Shown: one piece after another, positions 1 to 10,715 of the stretch
How positions within the stretch are numbered: position 1 is the stretch's first letter
Layout: every line of letters starts with the position of its first letter
DNA from: Pempheris klunzingeri
Taxonomy: Eukaryota > Chordata > Actinopteri > Acropomatiformes > Pempheridae
Assembly: GCF_042242105.1 (NCBI RefSeq)
Contig: NC_092017.1
Span: 19,306,432-19,370,431 of the forward strand
Reading direction: 5' to 3'
Length of the DNA stretch: 64,000 nt
Translations under genes and position numbers: made by a program
Notes under the pieces: generated by a model
Database searches by the model: none
Seen by the model: the letters and a program-made list of their open reading frames with translations, nothing else
What the model was told of the DNA's origin: nothing

Positions 1-278
1 AAACACTTTTATTGTGCTGTAAATGTAAAAAGACAGCTTTGTGCAGCCAAAAGTTCAAGTAAAAGTCTTGTTATGTATGTGTTATTTCTTTGTTTGATTC
101 TTCTTGTATATAAATGTAATTAGTTTCATTCAAATTTTATGAACAACTATAAATGCTGAGGTTTGTTACACATTTAAAGCCAAACAATGTTGCTATGCTA
201 TAGTGTGTGATTTGACTATAGTGGGTATGGGTATGAGTTTGGGATTTGCTCTCTAATACATGTCTGGTTTTGTCTGAC
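1..278 (-). other. kcnn1: kcnn1 intron (left edge of window)
   Basis: This stretch follows the donor of the kcnn1 pore exon (exon ends at 279, GT at 278-277 on the minus strand). It therefore belongs to the intron leading to the calmodulin-binding-domain exons, which lie beyond base 1. I see no exon, repeat or other signal in it. Confidence 0.7.
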
Positions 279-3200
279 CATGATTCCTGTCAGCAGGCAA
301 ACCCCCTTTCCACAGTAGGTGTGAGGGACCATGTCTCCATAGCCGATGGACAGGAAGGTGATGGAGATCAGCCACATTGCTCCGAGGAAGGTGCTGGTCA
401 CCTCTTGTGCATCATGATATCTGTGGAGACATGACACCTGATATTGAAGCAATGCGAGTGGTGACAAAAGGAAGAAAAGGAAAGAGTGAGATGTTCAGAA
501 GTTTCAAGCTGGTACCTCTCACATACACGCACGGTCCAAGCTGCGATGATCCAACAGGACACGCTGAAGACCAGCAGGACTGTGCCGGGGCAGATGGTCA
601 TCAGGGTCTTCATCACAAAACGAGTGTCAAAGCTGATCTTGTTGAGCGCCCCGATGCTGCGGGAGGAGGCATCAGTGAACAGCTTGCTGTGGAGCAGCAT
701 GACCCGGCCGATCAGATAGAGGCGCAGGAACATCGGCACAGAGAGGATGATGTCCACATCAGCGTCCGCTACTGATGCTGTGTAACTGAAGACCAGTCGA
801 GCAGTCCAGGTGAACACGTACTGGCCCGGGATGGGATGGATGGCGCAGATAAGGAGCTCAAACACGACAAAGAGTATCCGCTCAAAGGTCATGGCTATCC
901 TCCAGTCGTCTGCTCCGTTGTCAACCATGAAGAGCTGCAGGAGGAAGAGAAGATTTTAGGGTGAAACGTTTTGTACATTCATTGACCCAATTGACTGCAA
1001 AAGAACAATAATAGCACATTGACTTCTTTGGACCATATATTTGGATTTTAATGTTTCATTAATACAGTTGAGATTTTTACGATGAAAGACAAAATAACTG
1101 CAAATCAAGCACACTAAGAATACACTGGCGAACCTTTGCTAGGCGAACCAAGGACCATTGGTATGTACATACCTGGATTTCCCTTGCATGGTACATCACG
1201 ATGAGTCCAAGCAGAATAGCAGTAGAGAGGCTGATCAGACCTTTCAGTACATATGAATATATGGATTCCTGTAAGTAATGAAAGCAAAAAGTTGATGGTG
1301 AGTGCAGCTCATTGTGAAGATGTACTGAATGACCAAAACAAATGGGTGACATCTTCCCACAAAATCTCAAAAGTTGTAATGGGGGGCTTTTTAAAAAAAA
1401 TATATAGTTGCTTAAAGAGCCCCAAAAGGTACCAGTTCTAGCAACATACTATGTTGGCATTAAGGTTTGTAGAGGACTGCAGTACCTTGCTGTAAAATCC
1501 CCTCGACAGCTCTGTCTCAATCACCATGACAATAATGCCAAACATCCCACAGACCAACGCGTAGTCGCTCAACTGTTTTCGCTTCCCAAAGAGAGCTTTT
1601 CTCTGACCCAGCCGGTAGCTGATATCCTTGGTCTTCTTCTGTGGTACGCTGCCGTCCTCCCTGGTCAGGTTCTCACTGTTGGCCTTACTGGAATCTTCTC
1701 TGATGACTTTGGAGAAGGCGTCCTCCAGGATGGCACTGTGAAGAAGCTGAAGGGGCTGCTGGCCTGAGTGGAGATCCGCAAAGCTGGATCTTAAAGTGCC
1801 CTGGCTGCTCAGTGGTCGCACTGCATCGCCGTTGACTGTGTCACCAGTGTCCAAGGTGTCAGAAAGTGGAGGAGTGTGTTTAAGGAGTATGGATCCACTG
1901 AGATGCTGAGGGTTTGTCTGCAAAAGTAAAACAGCACAGGGTGTGTAATTAACCAGACAACAGAATGTGTGCTGAGAGAAAGAAGACTGAAAATATGAGA
2001 AAATACATAATTTGCCTTAACAATCAGGACCTGGACTTCAAATAGGGATGTACGGCATAATAAAACCATTTGTTTTGCGTGCAAACCAAACTAAAATAAA
2101 GTCTACTGTCAGATTTTGGTAGGAAATTTTCAGAATTAAAAAACAGTGCAATAACTTTTTCTAGGACTTTGTCTTTGTCTTACATCTCTTGGTTTCTTGC
2201 TGCTTCGCTAACTACAGAATGGTAAGTTGCTTTTCAACTCAGCTCAGTTATGACGCTGCCATTTGGCAAAGTTGCCCAGCATTTCCATTAGATTTATTTA
2301 AAATTTTCAGTGTGTAAAGTCCCACAGCAGGTCAGGAACTTAGAGCGTTCAAAGAAAATTCCTGTACCTGACTTTGTCGCTGTCTAGCTCTCTCCTCCAC
2401 TAAATCCTGGTTCTCAAGGGAACTAAACTGGCTGGTGGAGAGGGACTGGACACTTTTGTTACTGGCTGGAGTAGACGACCTCTTCGCCCGCGGGGTGCTG
2501 GTCAGAGGGTTGTAAGGGAGATGGCGGCACTTGAGGATGATGGAGGGATCTCCAGATGACTTGCAGGCTTGATCACCGTTCATCGAGCAGTGAGAGTCTC
2601 GCTTCTGACGCTGCTGAACTAACACCGGTTCTTTACCGAACAGCTCTCTCCAGTTGAGGTCTGCGGTGACAGCAGGCTGAGGATGTTGGTGAAGTTTCTG
2701 ATTGGTCTCAGCACACTCGCTGGAGTTTAGAGGGATGTTGAATAAATTTGCTTGGCTGCTTTCTTTAGGTCTTAAATGGCTGCAAGGCTGCTGCTGTAGC
2801 TCTTTTCGATCTTCTTGGTCACTGCACTGGAACATGAAATTATCCTGCGGGTGGTTTGTTGCAGGTTTCAAAAGATCCCTTTGGTTCGTTTGCTGTGGCA
2901 AAACCTGGCAAGTGCTCGAAGTTTGGGCGCTTTGAGAGAAAGGCTGGATGTGTGGTGAAGATGAAAGGCTTCTCTTGTATGAAACTCTGGAGAAGCCGTC
3001 TTGGACTGCGCTCTGTTTGGATTGTGGATGAAAACTAGAGGCTTCTGATTGTTGGTGCGCATCTGGACAGGAACAACCACATCTGTCACTGTGGTTTGGA
3101 TGCCCCACGCTGGTCCCTGCTCTCTCTGCTGAGGGGGAATCATCTCCTGCACTGCTGACCTGGCCACAAAGCAGCAGCCAGTCCTGATCACTAAGCTGCG

Positions 3201-3495
3201 ATAAGGTCAAGTTTCGGGTTTTCAGCGGCGACATTGGGGCTGAAACTCTCGGTGGACTGATTCCATTAGACCTCTCGTGGGGTGAAGATGAAACACAGCA
3301 CAGACTCGTCTCCTGTGGGGAAGAAGATGCCTCCACAGAGGTACCCGAGTATCGATCACGCCACCCCTCAGGAGATTTTGTTGGAGGTGGTGGACCTCCT
3401 GAAGTACAATGCTCATGGTCACCTTCACGGAAAACTTCACCTGTTGAGTCAAGGCGCCGTGTTGCATTGGTGGGCTTAACCAGAATCAACCTCAT
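279..3495 (-). CDS. kcnn1: small-conductance Ca2+-activated K+ channel SK1 (KCNN1), 5' part of gene; 3' end outside window
   Basis: Five coding exons, read 5' to 3' on the minus strand: 3495-2368, 1917-1486, 1268-1173, 934-516 and 420-279. They join in frame to 739 codons with no stop. SK channels are voltage-independent plasma-membrane K+ channels gated by Ca2+-calmodulin that produce after-hyperpolarisation. Residues about 1-376 are a Ser/Gln-rich N-terminus in its own exon. Exon 2 ends with S1 ([17 protein letters not shown]), exon 3 is S2 (ending YHAREIQ), exon 4 holds S3 to S5 (starting [11 protein letters not shown]), and exon 5 holds the pore with the filter SIGYGD. The segment SVADADVD and the GRVMLLHSK motif resemble KCNN1 (SVAEADVD, GRVM) more than KCNN2 or KCNN3 (STTTADVD, ARVM). 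The ccdc124 neighbour also fits KCNN1. The CaM-binding domain is not in the window. Exon 1 is the least certain, but its 376-codon open frame and matching phase support it. Confidence 0.9.
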
Positions 3496-3510
3496 GGCAT
3501 CACCGCAGAG

Positions 3511-6500
3511 CTGAAATTAGATCACACACAGACCACTTATTTACATCTAACTGGAAAGAAAGAGGGAAGATGAGAAAGACGAGGATGATGTAGAACAAAG
3601 ATCCTGAAATATATTTGGATGCAGGATGTTACAGTTGAATGATGTGGACACAGTATTTATCAATTAATGCTTTTTATTTCTGCTTTTGTGCCATAAACGT
3701 GGCCCAAAAGTCAGGATAAGGAATAAAGTCTGAGTGACCACAATAAACAGAAACATCAATAACTACTCTAAAGTAACTCTACTCTTATCTTCAAAGGCAA
3801 CAGAGGAAAACATAGAAACATAGAAATTAATATTATCTTGCTTTAGAAATAAAATATTTTAAACTTTAAAACTGGCATTTTTATCTGTGAATTTTGTCCG
3901 TCTTTGGCCTCAGTAATGACCTTTGCTCAATGTGACTTGTGGGGAAAAAAGGTCATCGAAAGTATTCAATCCTTTCAATGTCAATACAAACAGGCAAAAT
4001 CATCACTGTTAAAATAAAAGCAACAATTTGTTTAATCTCAGACTGTGTGTTCAGCTGGTTATGAATGTGAAACATTCTGTCCAAAGCAGATGTAACCCCC
4101 CCCCCCCTCTTATGCTAGACATGGAAATCAGGAAGGCTCAGAGAATTACACCCTTCACCTTCTCACATTATTATAAATGTAGAGTGTGGAGGAAGGCACT
4201 TCATAATTTAGAATTATTAAGTGCTACAGTCTCAAATTACTATCAACAAAGCGTTAAGATGATGTTACTTAGTTGTTGTCTACTATTTTATAATTTTTCC
4301 CACAACAAAACAGAACAGATGTTTTTACATCATTCAGCCACTATTTTATATGGGTGCTGGTAATTTACTAAGAGCACAAACCTAATTAATTATTACAAAT
4401 GGTATTTGTCTTCTTTTCAATTTTAACCCTTCAGCTGCAACTTTACAACTCAATTTTTAGAATGTTCTCCTTTTCCATTAAAATACTGAATGACAAAAAT
4501 CTCATCTACTACAGGTAATCCTTACCTTTTTCTTCAATGCTCTCTTTCTCTCCAAACTTGAAAAAGCAGGTAACTCGCAGGAAATGCTCCCGGTTTGCGG
4601 AACAGAAGTGTTATTAAGAAGAGAAGCAACTTCAGTGGATGCTGGATGGCGGCTCGCCTCCTCCCAACCAACACTTGACAAAAGGAGCTTTGGAGACGCT
4701 CTCCTTTGAAAATAATGATTAGAATTCAACAAGAAGAAAGAAAAGGGCAGCAGCAGCTGGCCTGGTAAAGGGCTCCCATGCAAATGGACGGGGAGTGGGA
4801 GGGTGCAGCAAAAGGTGAGGACGCAGACAAACAAAAACCCGTGACATCAGACAAGAGTGTTGAGGCGGAACATCACAGGTACAAGCTCAAAGAAATCCCT
4901 ATAAATTGGGAGTGGACTGATTAGGTTGCTAGGGGAAAGAAAAGGAACTGGACACTTTCAATGCAAAAAAGGAAAATAAAAGGTCAGTTGAACTTGTCAT
5001 TGAAGCTCTGTGGTTCAAAGGCCTTTCACAGTCTCTTATCTCCTCTGCCACAAGAGCGTGGCTGGACAAAGGTGGCCATTTTAAAATCTGGTTCTGAATG
5101 AAGGCCTCCACAGATGTGTCCTAAATGACTTAACAAACGTGACAACATGAACGACTTTAGAATAATTCTATGAAAAGATATTTTAAAAAATACCCCCCCC
5201 CTGTTTAAAAGTTAAGAGAGGTCCATCTCATCAGATGTTCACGACCCTCAAACATAAAACAGATCTGATGCCCTTTATGTACATGCCATTTTTACAAAGG
5301 GAACTAGTCCCATAAATATATTTGCTTTTCTTGAATATTGACCAGTAAAAACAAATGATTTTTTGCATTTGCTAAGCATTTAAAGCCTGTAAATGCTGTG
5401 CATATTCTCCTTTCACTTTCAGGCCTGTGGAGAAGCCTTGCTCTGTGGTTAAACCCCTATTTTTTATTTTATTTGTTTTAGTTTAACTGTTCAACTTGTT
5501 TTACCTGTATGGTACTTACACTTTGGCTGCTAAAGCTCTGTTTCTATCCCTGCTCTCTGTCTCTCCACATGGCATTCGACAACCCTACAAAGCCTACAGC
5601 TTGCTGCCTCAGCAGCTCAGTACATAAATGTTGCTGCGCTGGAGGAAACCTTTGTGACCGACAGCAGCTATGGACACACCATTGCTGCCCATGTAAATAA
5701 ATAAATAAATAAATGCTAATCTACCTAAAAAACTACAACAACTACAATGGTAATATTCATTCAAACTAATTCATAAATCATTTTGAAAATGTTAGGGTGC
5801 AAAAAACAGACAGTTTTCCCCTTAATTTTGTTGTTACACTGAAGTGGATTTAAAATGTTTTGTTAAGATTACCAAAGAAATATTACCAAATAGCAGTGTA
5901 TGATCCAGTTCTGCATTTTAAATTACTTGTATTTAAATTGGGGAAGTTGCAGCCATGCACACCAGACTTTGTTGTGGTTGGACTGTAATCGTGAGCCCTC
6001 TGTTTTCAGACGTCACCATCCACTTCTGTGTGAAGATAATAGGACCTTAAAGCCTAACCGAGGGTCTGCCGGGGTAGATAAGGATGGCAGAGTTTAGCCA
6101 TAGATTGAGACCCTGAGATCGTTAAAAACAGGAAGAAAAAGTGGATGTTTTGTATTTGTTGTGCAACCCCGATGAGAGCTTTATGCAGCACTAATAAAAC
6201 ATTACAGAGCATCGGTCTGCCTGTTACAACAGCTGAATTAGTTCTCTATTTTAGTTGAGTTAAAAGGCAAAGAAGAGCGTGCTTCTTTTATTGGTTACAG
6301 TAGATCTAACAGGCCTCTGCAAAGTCACATAATGGCTTAACTAGACACTATATGACCAACATCGCTCTTAGCAAACCCTGCTGAGGACGACACCTCAGAA
6401 CACGGGACGGGGGGCCCCATCAGCTGACTATTATGTTAGGTAACTATTAGGCTGTACAGCCAGTGAAAGAATCACACTTGTGTGAATACTTGAGCTTTTA

Positions 6501-7122
6501 ACAAACTCTCTTCCAAAGCATCATCGTGGGTCCTCACCATCTGGCTGACAGACAACAGAAAAACTAAGATGTTATGGGGAGTAAACTCGCACAATTACAG
6601 TTAATCTCTGTGACCACTGGGCCATCCAGCAATATTTTAGATTAAATGTGTATATAAGGGTTGGGCGTTAGTGTTGTATGCCTATGACACACAGTAAAGA
6701 CGCCTTGGTAGAAAATCCATTTCATATTAGTGCATTTTCATGGCAAGACTCTTAATGCACTGGTGACAGTGGCTTCAATTTCTAAAGCCAGCTGTTCTGC
6801 TTTTAATTAAAAAAAACAGCTGGTTAGTCACTTGCCAACGCCACAGCTATTTTAAGCTCACTTTGATTTTTGATGATTTTTTTTTTTTTTTTTTTATACC
6901 TTGGACACAAAACTATAGTTAACTTCCACAGCAGCAGTTTGCAAAAATGTTTGATTTCCGTGTGTGACTTCGTTACTTCGTGAACAAAGAGGGAGATGTC
7001 TGGTGTTTAAAAGCAACAAGAAATGTTGAGTGGTGAACTTTAATAAGTTACGCTCAAAACATCTGGCTTCCCACCTCCCGAGAAGTGTTTAAAAAAAAAA
7101 AGAGAGAAATGATGAAATTAAA
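3511..7122. other. kcnn1 upstream / kcnn1-ccdc124 intergenic DNA
   Basis: The kcnn1 coding exon appears to begin at an acceptor at 3510 (minus strand), so 5' noncoding exons should lie here. One candidate ends at 4526, where the minus strand reads AAAAG|GTAAGG, a good donor. Its 5' end and any promoter were not resolved. The rest is AT-rich, with short homopolymers (C run near 4098, T run near 6878) and no coding exon that I can support. Confidence 0.4.
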
Positions 7123-7128
7123 TTTATT
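7123..7128 (-). terminator. ccdc124: candidate poly(A) signal of ccdc124
   Basis: AATAAA on the minus strand (TTTATT on plus), about 270 bases beyond the ccdc124 stop codon and inside the expected 3' untranslated region. It is a candidate only, because no cleavage site can be read from sequence alone. Confidence 0.4.
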
Positions 7129-7394
7129 AGATGCTGAAATGCCTCATTAGAGGCCAAGTGCACAGACATGATGATCAGTTGTGACCTTGATAAGGGAATA
7201 TGAGCTTCTCCTTGCTAATGAACGGACCAACAAAGCCCTCTGATGCTGGAAAGATTGCGTCTGGGCAGGTAGCGGCGAAGCTCTTGTCAGCAACACTCAT
7301 TTTTAGATGAAATTATTCAATTTATCAATGGAAGTCCCCATTGTGCATAGGCAGACAGTTTTCAGATGGCGTCATGGGGGGGAAAAGAAAGTGT

Positions 7395-9126
7395 TCACTT
7401 TGTGTTGTAGGTGGCAAAGCGCTGGTTCAGCGGGTTCTCTGGTGCCTTCATCCACTCCTTCTTCAACTGTTGCTTCAGCTGCGACAGCCTCATGTTGGGG
7501 TTCTCCTTTTTTAGGCGAGGCATGTTGGCTTCCTCATAAGCAGCAAACGCTGCTTTCATCCTCCTCTCCGGGTGGTGGTCGACATCCTCGGGCCCCGTGC
7601 TGTGGACAGGAAGAGAAGATGTGATGATGGATTGTTATTTTTGATTCGCAAATCGTTTCATGACCTGACAAACTTCCTGTAAATCATCACCGGAGTAACC
7701 ACGAGGACAGCAGGATGTCATAAATAGAACAAACGGTGAATGATGGATACCTGAGGGCAGAGATAGCATCTTCTATTGTTCTGGCTTCCACAGTTCCTTC
7801 TTCAGGGATAATTCTGTTCACGTTCTCCTCCAGTGGAGTCTCCAGGTGGCTCTTTTCTGTGGGAAGAAATTTTTACTTGAAACATGTCATGATAACGAAA
7901 GCGTACTGATTTGATCCTCAAAACAACCAGTGCTGCTGGACTGCATCTAATTTCCACTTAAATTTCATCTTTATTCTAACCAGCTTGTTTTGTCTTCATC
8001 TTCATCTAAAACTTCACCTTTTGGTTTGAGCTCCTGCTGCTGGTGCTGCTGCAGCTCGTTCTCAAGCACCTCCTCGATCTGGGCGCGAGTCACTTTTCCT
8101 CCAGATACAGATTCCCTCTGTGCTTTGCCTTTAATCTTAGCACTCTCCTCATCCAGAAGTCGCTGATTTTCCTTTTTCCTCTCCAGCACCTCAGCCCTCT
8201 TCTTCTCCTTGTCATCCTGCAAAGGCGGAGAGCTGTCTCATCAGGCTTCTGTGCTGTACTTTTAACACATATAAATGTATTATGACACAAGCCATCCCTT
8301 CTCCATTAGAAAAAGCTTTGCTGATGTCCCCCTGACATCACTGAGGATAAATAAACGCTTAGAACATTCTGCACCAAATACTATGAAGTTCAAACAGAAT
8401 CGCTGAGGAAAATCTCCTGTTAAGTCCCCATAAGACTGTCCACTGTGCTCATTACACTTCTGTGTGTAATTGATAAGACGTTGAGTCAACCTCCAACTGA
8501 GGAGAGGAAGCGTCAAAGACAGTGATAGCTACAGTAAGCCCAGTACGATAAGTATACATCGCAATACTCGAGTTTACTTAAAAAACACTGATCTTGTGAT
8601 TGCTTAAATTCTGAATTATTTAGGTGTATCCTCATTTGCTCCATTATCATTGTTCTTTGTTTGATCTGCTCACTAATAGAACATCCAAATATCCCATTGG
8701 AAATAATTAACATTTAATCCCATCTAGACTTTAGACCTGTGGATATGTGTGCGTGAGACAAAATAAGTGGCCACAAACAGCATCTTTATCTTGAGTTTAC
8801 ACTCCTTTCTTTTTCATGTTTTAATTATTTAATCTACAAGTAAATACACCGTACACACGTCAACCAGGAAGTAAGTATAACAGTGACGAAAAATACATTA
8901 AAACATCAAATTCTTGAAGCCAAAGTGAGCAGCACCACTACAAAAAAAAAAAAAAGAGGCAGCTCACCTTTCTCTGCTCTTTTTTCAGTACGTGTTTATC
9001 AGTTTCTTGCCACAGAGCATCTTCTTCCTGCTGCTTCTTGCGGGCGTCTGCCACTGCCTTGGCCTCGGCCTTGCGGGCTCTGGCTGTGGCCGCCTTGGAG
9101 TTCTCCCCCTGGAACTTCTTTGGCAT
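7395..9126 (-). CDS. ccdc124: coiled-coil domain-containing protein 124, complete
   Basis: Four coding exons on the minus strand: 9126-8968, 8216-8018, 7856-7751 and 7599-7395. They total 669 bases, giving 222 residues plus stop (human CCDC124 has 223). The protein starts MPKKFQGENSK, the conserved N-terminus. Residues about 15-95 are Lys/Glu/Ala-rich coiled coil, followed by KVTRAQIEE, EKSHLETPLEENVN, EARTIEDAI and a conserved C-terminal block with HHPERRMKAAF and NPNMRLSQLKQ. In the second exon the correct donor is the internal AAAAG|GTGAAG at 8018. Reading on to the later GT would create a stop, while this donor restores the family sequence in frame. CCDC124 is a small conserved eukaryotic protein reported at the ribosome (linked to dormant or hibernating ribosomes) and at the centrosome/midbody. 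It sits between kcnn1 and cluap1 on the same strand. Confidence 0.95.
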
Positions 9127-9639
9127 CCCAACAGCTGCTCTTCAGCTGAGACACAAGGAAAGACATTGTTAAAGGCCCAATACTGATACAACCAGTGCTG
9201 AATGTCATTTAACCCAACGATGCTAATACCTACAGTGACCCAAAGCCCTACCGAAAATTATGTTTATGTCTAAAATGTATTTTGTAGGGGGTAAAGGCTT
9301 TGCTTTGTGGTGTTTATCACCTATGTACTGAAAAAAAAGTAATTGTTCAACATGCAGCGTTTACATTTGGGGTGAGATGGGTGACTACACCAGAATTTAT
9401 TTCGTATGATGATTAAAGACACGGAAGACAGTTATTCTTATTAGATAGTTACCGTAACTAACATAAAGCATCACTTTGACAAAACAACAAAACTAGCTAT
9501 TATATATTAACTAAGCTATAACGGAATTCTCTATAATTACACAAACGACTGCAGTTAGCTGCAGCTAGCTGGTGTTAGCCTAATAAACAGGGCTGCTTTA
9601 TTTGCCAGCGACCAGGCCGTTCGCTGTCTAATTTAACCA

Positions 9640-9800
9640 GAACTTACCGAAGAGGATAACGATCGTAATTCACACATGTCCGAGTACAAACATGGTTTCT
9701 TACCAGTGAGAGAGGAAAAACAGACGATAGTTGACTGTTGTTTCGAAGAGGCATCTGCCACCTCCTCCCTGAAGCCTGGGCGCACTCTGATGACGTAGTT
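9640..9800 (-). promoter_or_regulatory. ccdc124: ccdc124 noncoding first exon(s) and promoter area
   Basis: The ATG-bearing exon of ccdc124 has an upstream acceptor near 9146 (pyrimidine tract then CAG), so transcription must begin further upstream. Two good minus-strand donors lie here: CTG|GTAAGAAA with the exon ending at 9704, and TTCG|GTAAGTTC with the exon ending near 9650. They may be alternative first exons. The position of the start site is inferred, not seen. Confidence 0.4.
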
Positions 9801-10527
9801 CCTCCTCTCTAAATATTGGGCTCTTTATAATTTTCATTTTAATTTTAAAGGAAAACGCTGCACTTTTCACTCCGCTGTGGCTTTCACATTCTTATTACTT
9901 GTCAAATTTTAAATTTTTATCTAAATATCAAAACAATGACTTTCTTCCATTTAAATGAAATTGGTTTCAATTCCTAAAGATTAAATTCTTACTGATAATA
10001 TAACAAAGCATCACTGTGGCCCAGTCAAACTTTATGTCCTAGATTAATTTGTATTCAATATTCATATCCTTATTTGTGAACACATTTTGTCTCATTGAAA
10101 CCTGTCCTTTATTAGGAAATCAAATATTGTAGAGATTTTTTTTTTGTTTATTGAACTTTATGGGCTCGAATTAAGAACAGGGTGCTGCAAATCCTCCACA
10201 ATGCAACTGTTTACTTGATGTTTCAAATTTAAAACGTATTTTTTCCTCCAAAAGTCTGTTTTGGTCATATATTGAGTTTTAGATTGATAATTTCGTTTAG
10301 CGTCAAAGAAAATATACAGTATATCCCAGTTTGATGCTAATGTAAAATCTGACCCAGTAATATTCATCTTACAGCGGAGGTAAAAAATAGTGTTTTCTTT
10401 TAAATGTTCAAAATTGCACCAAATTCAAATATTCTGCCTCAATACATGACTGACTCTTAGGACAATACAATGTCATGTTGATGCTGTACTTGAGTCAGGG
10501 GCCACAGAGGTCATATTAAATCAATAT
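9801..10527. other. intergenic DNA between ccdc124 and cluap1
   Basis: AT-rich sequence upstream of ccdc124 and beyond the cluap1 3' end. I see no coding exon, RNA gene or recognisable repeat. Confidence 0.5.
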
Positions 10528-10533
10528 TTTATT
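10528..10533 (-). terminator. cluap1: candidate poly(A) signal of cluap1
   Basis: AATAAA on the minus strand, about 185 bases after the cluap1 stop codon. This is a sensible distance for a short 3' untranslated region. Confidence 0.5.
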
Positions 10534-10715
10534 AAAATGTAAATAGTTTACACAAAAATTCAACAAGAACTAAATTGAAGGTTTATGATGAAACAACATG
10601 ATGGAATTATGATAATGATAGTGATAATTAATGCGTATTTCTGAGAAGCAGTGAGACGGTCTAATCTGAGCGGGAAAACACAAACAGCTGGAGCTCATCT
10701 GTATGCGTGTGTCAT

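Noticed and set aside
4028-4834. Frames of about 110 residues upstream of kcnn1
   Set aside because: No recognisable domain. The minus-strand one overlaps a candidate noncoding exon, and the plus-strand one crosses a poly-C run.
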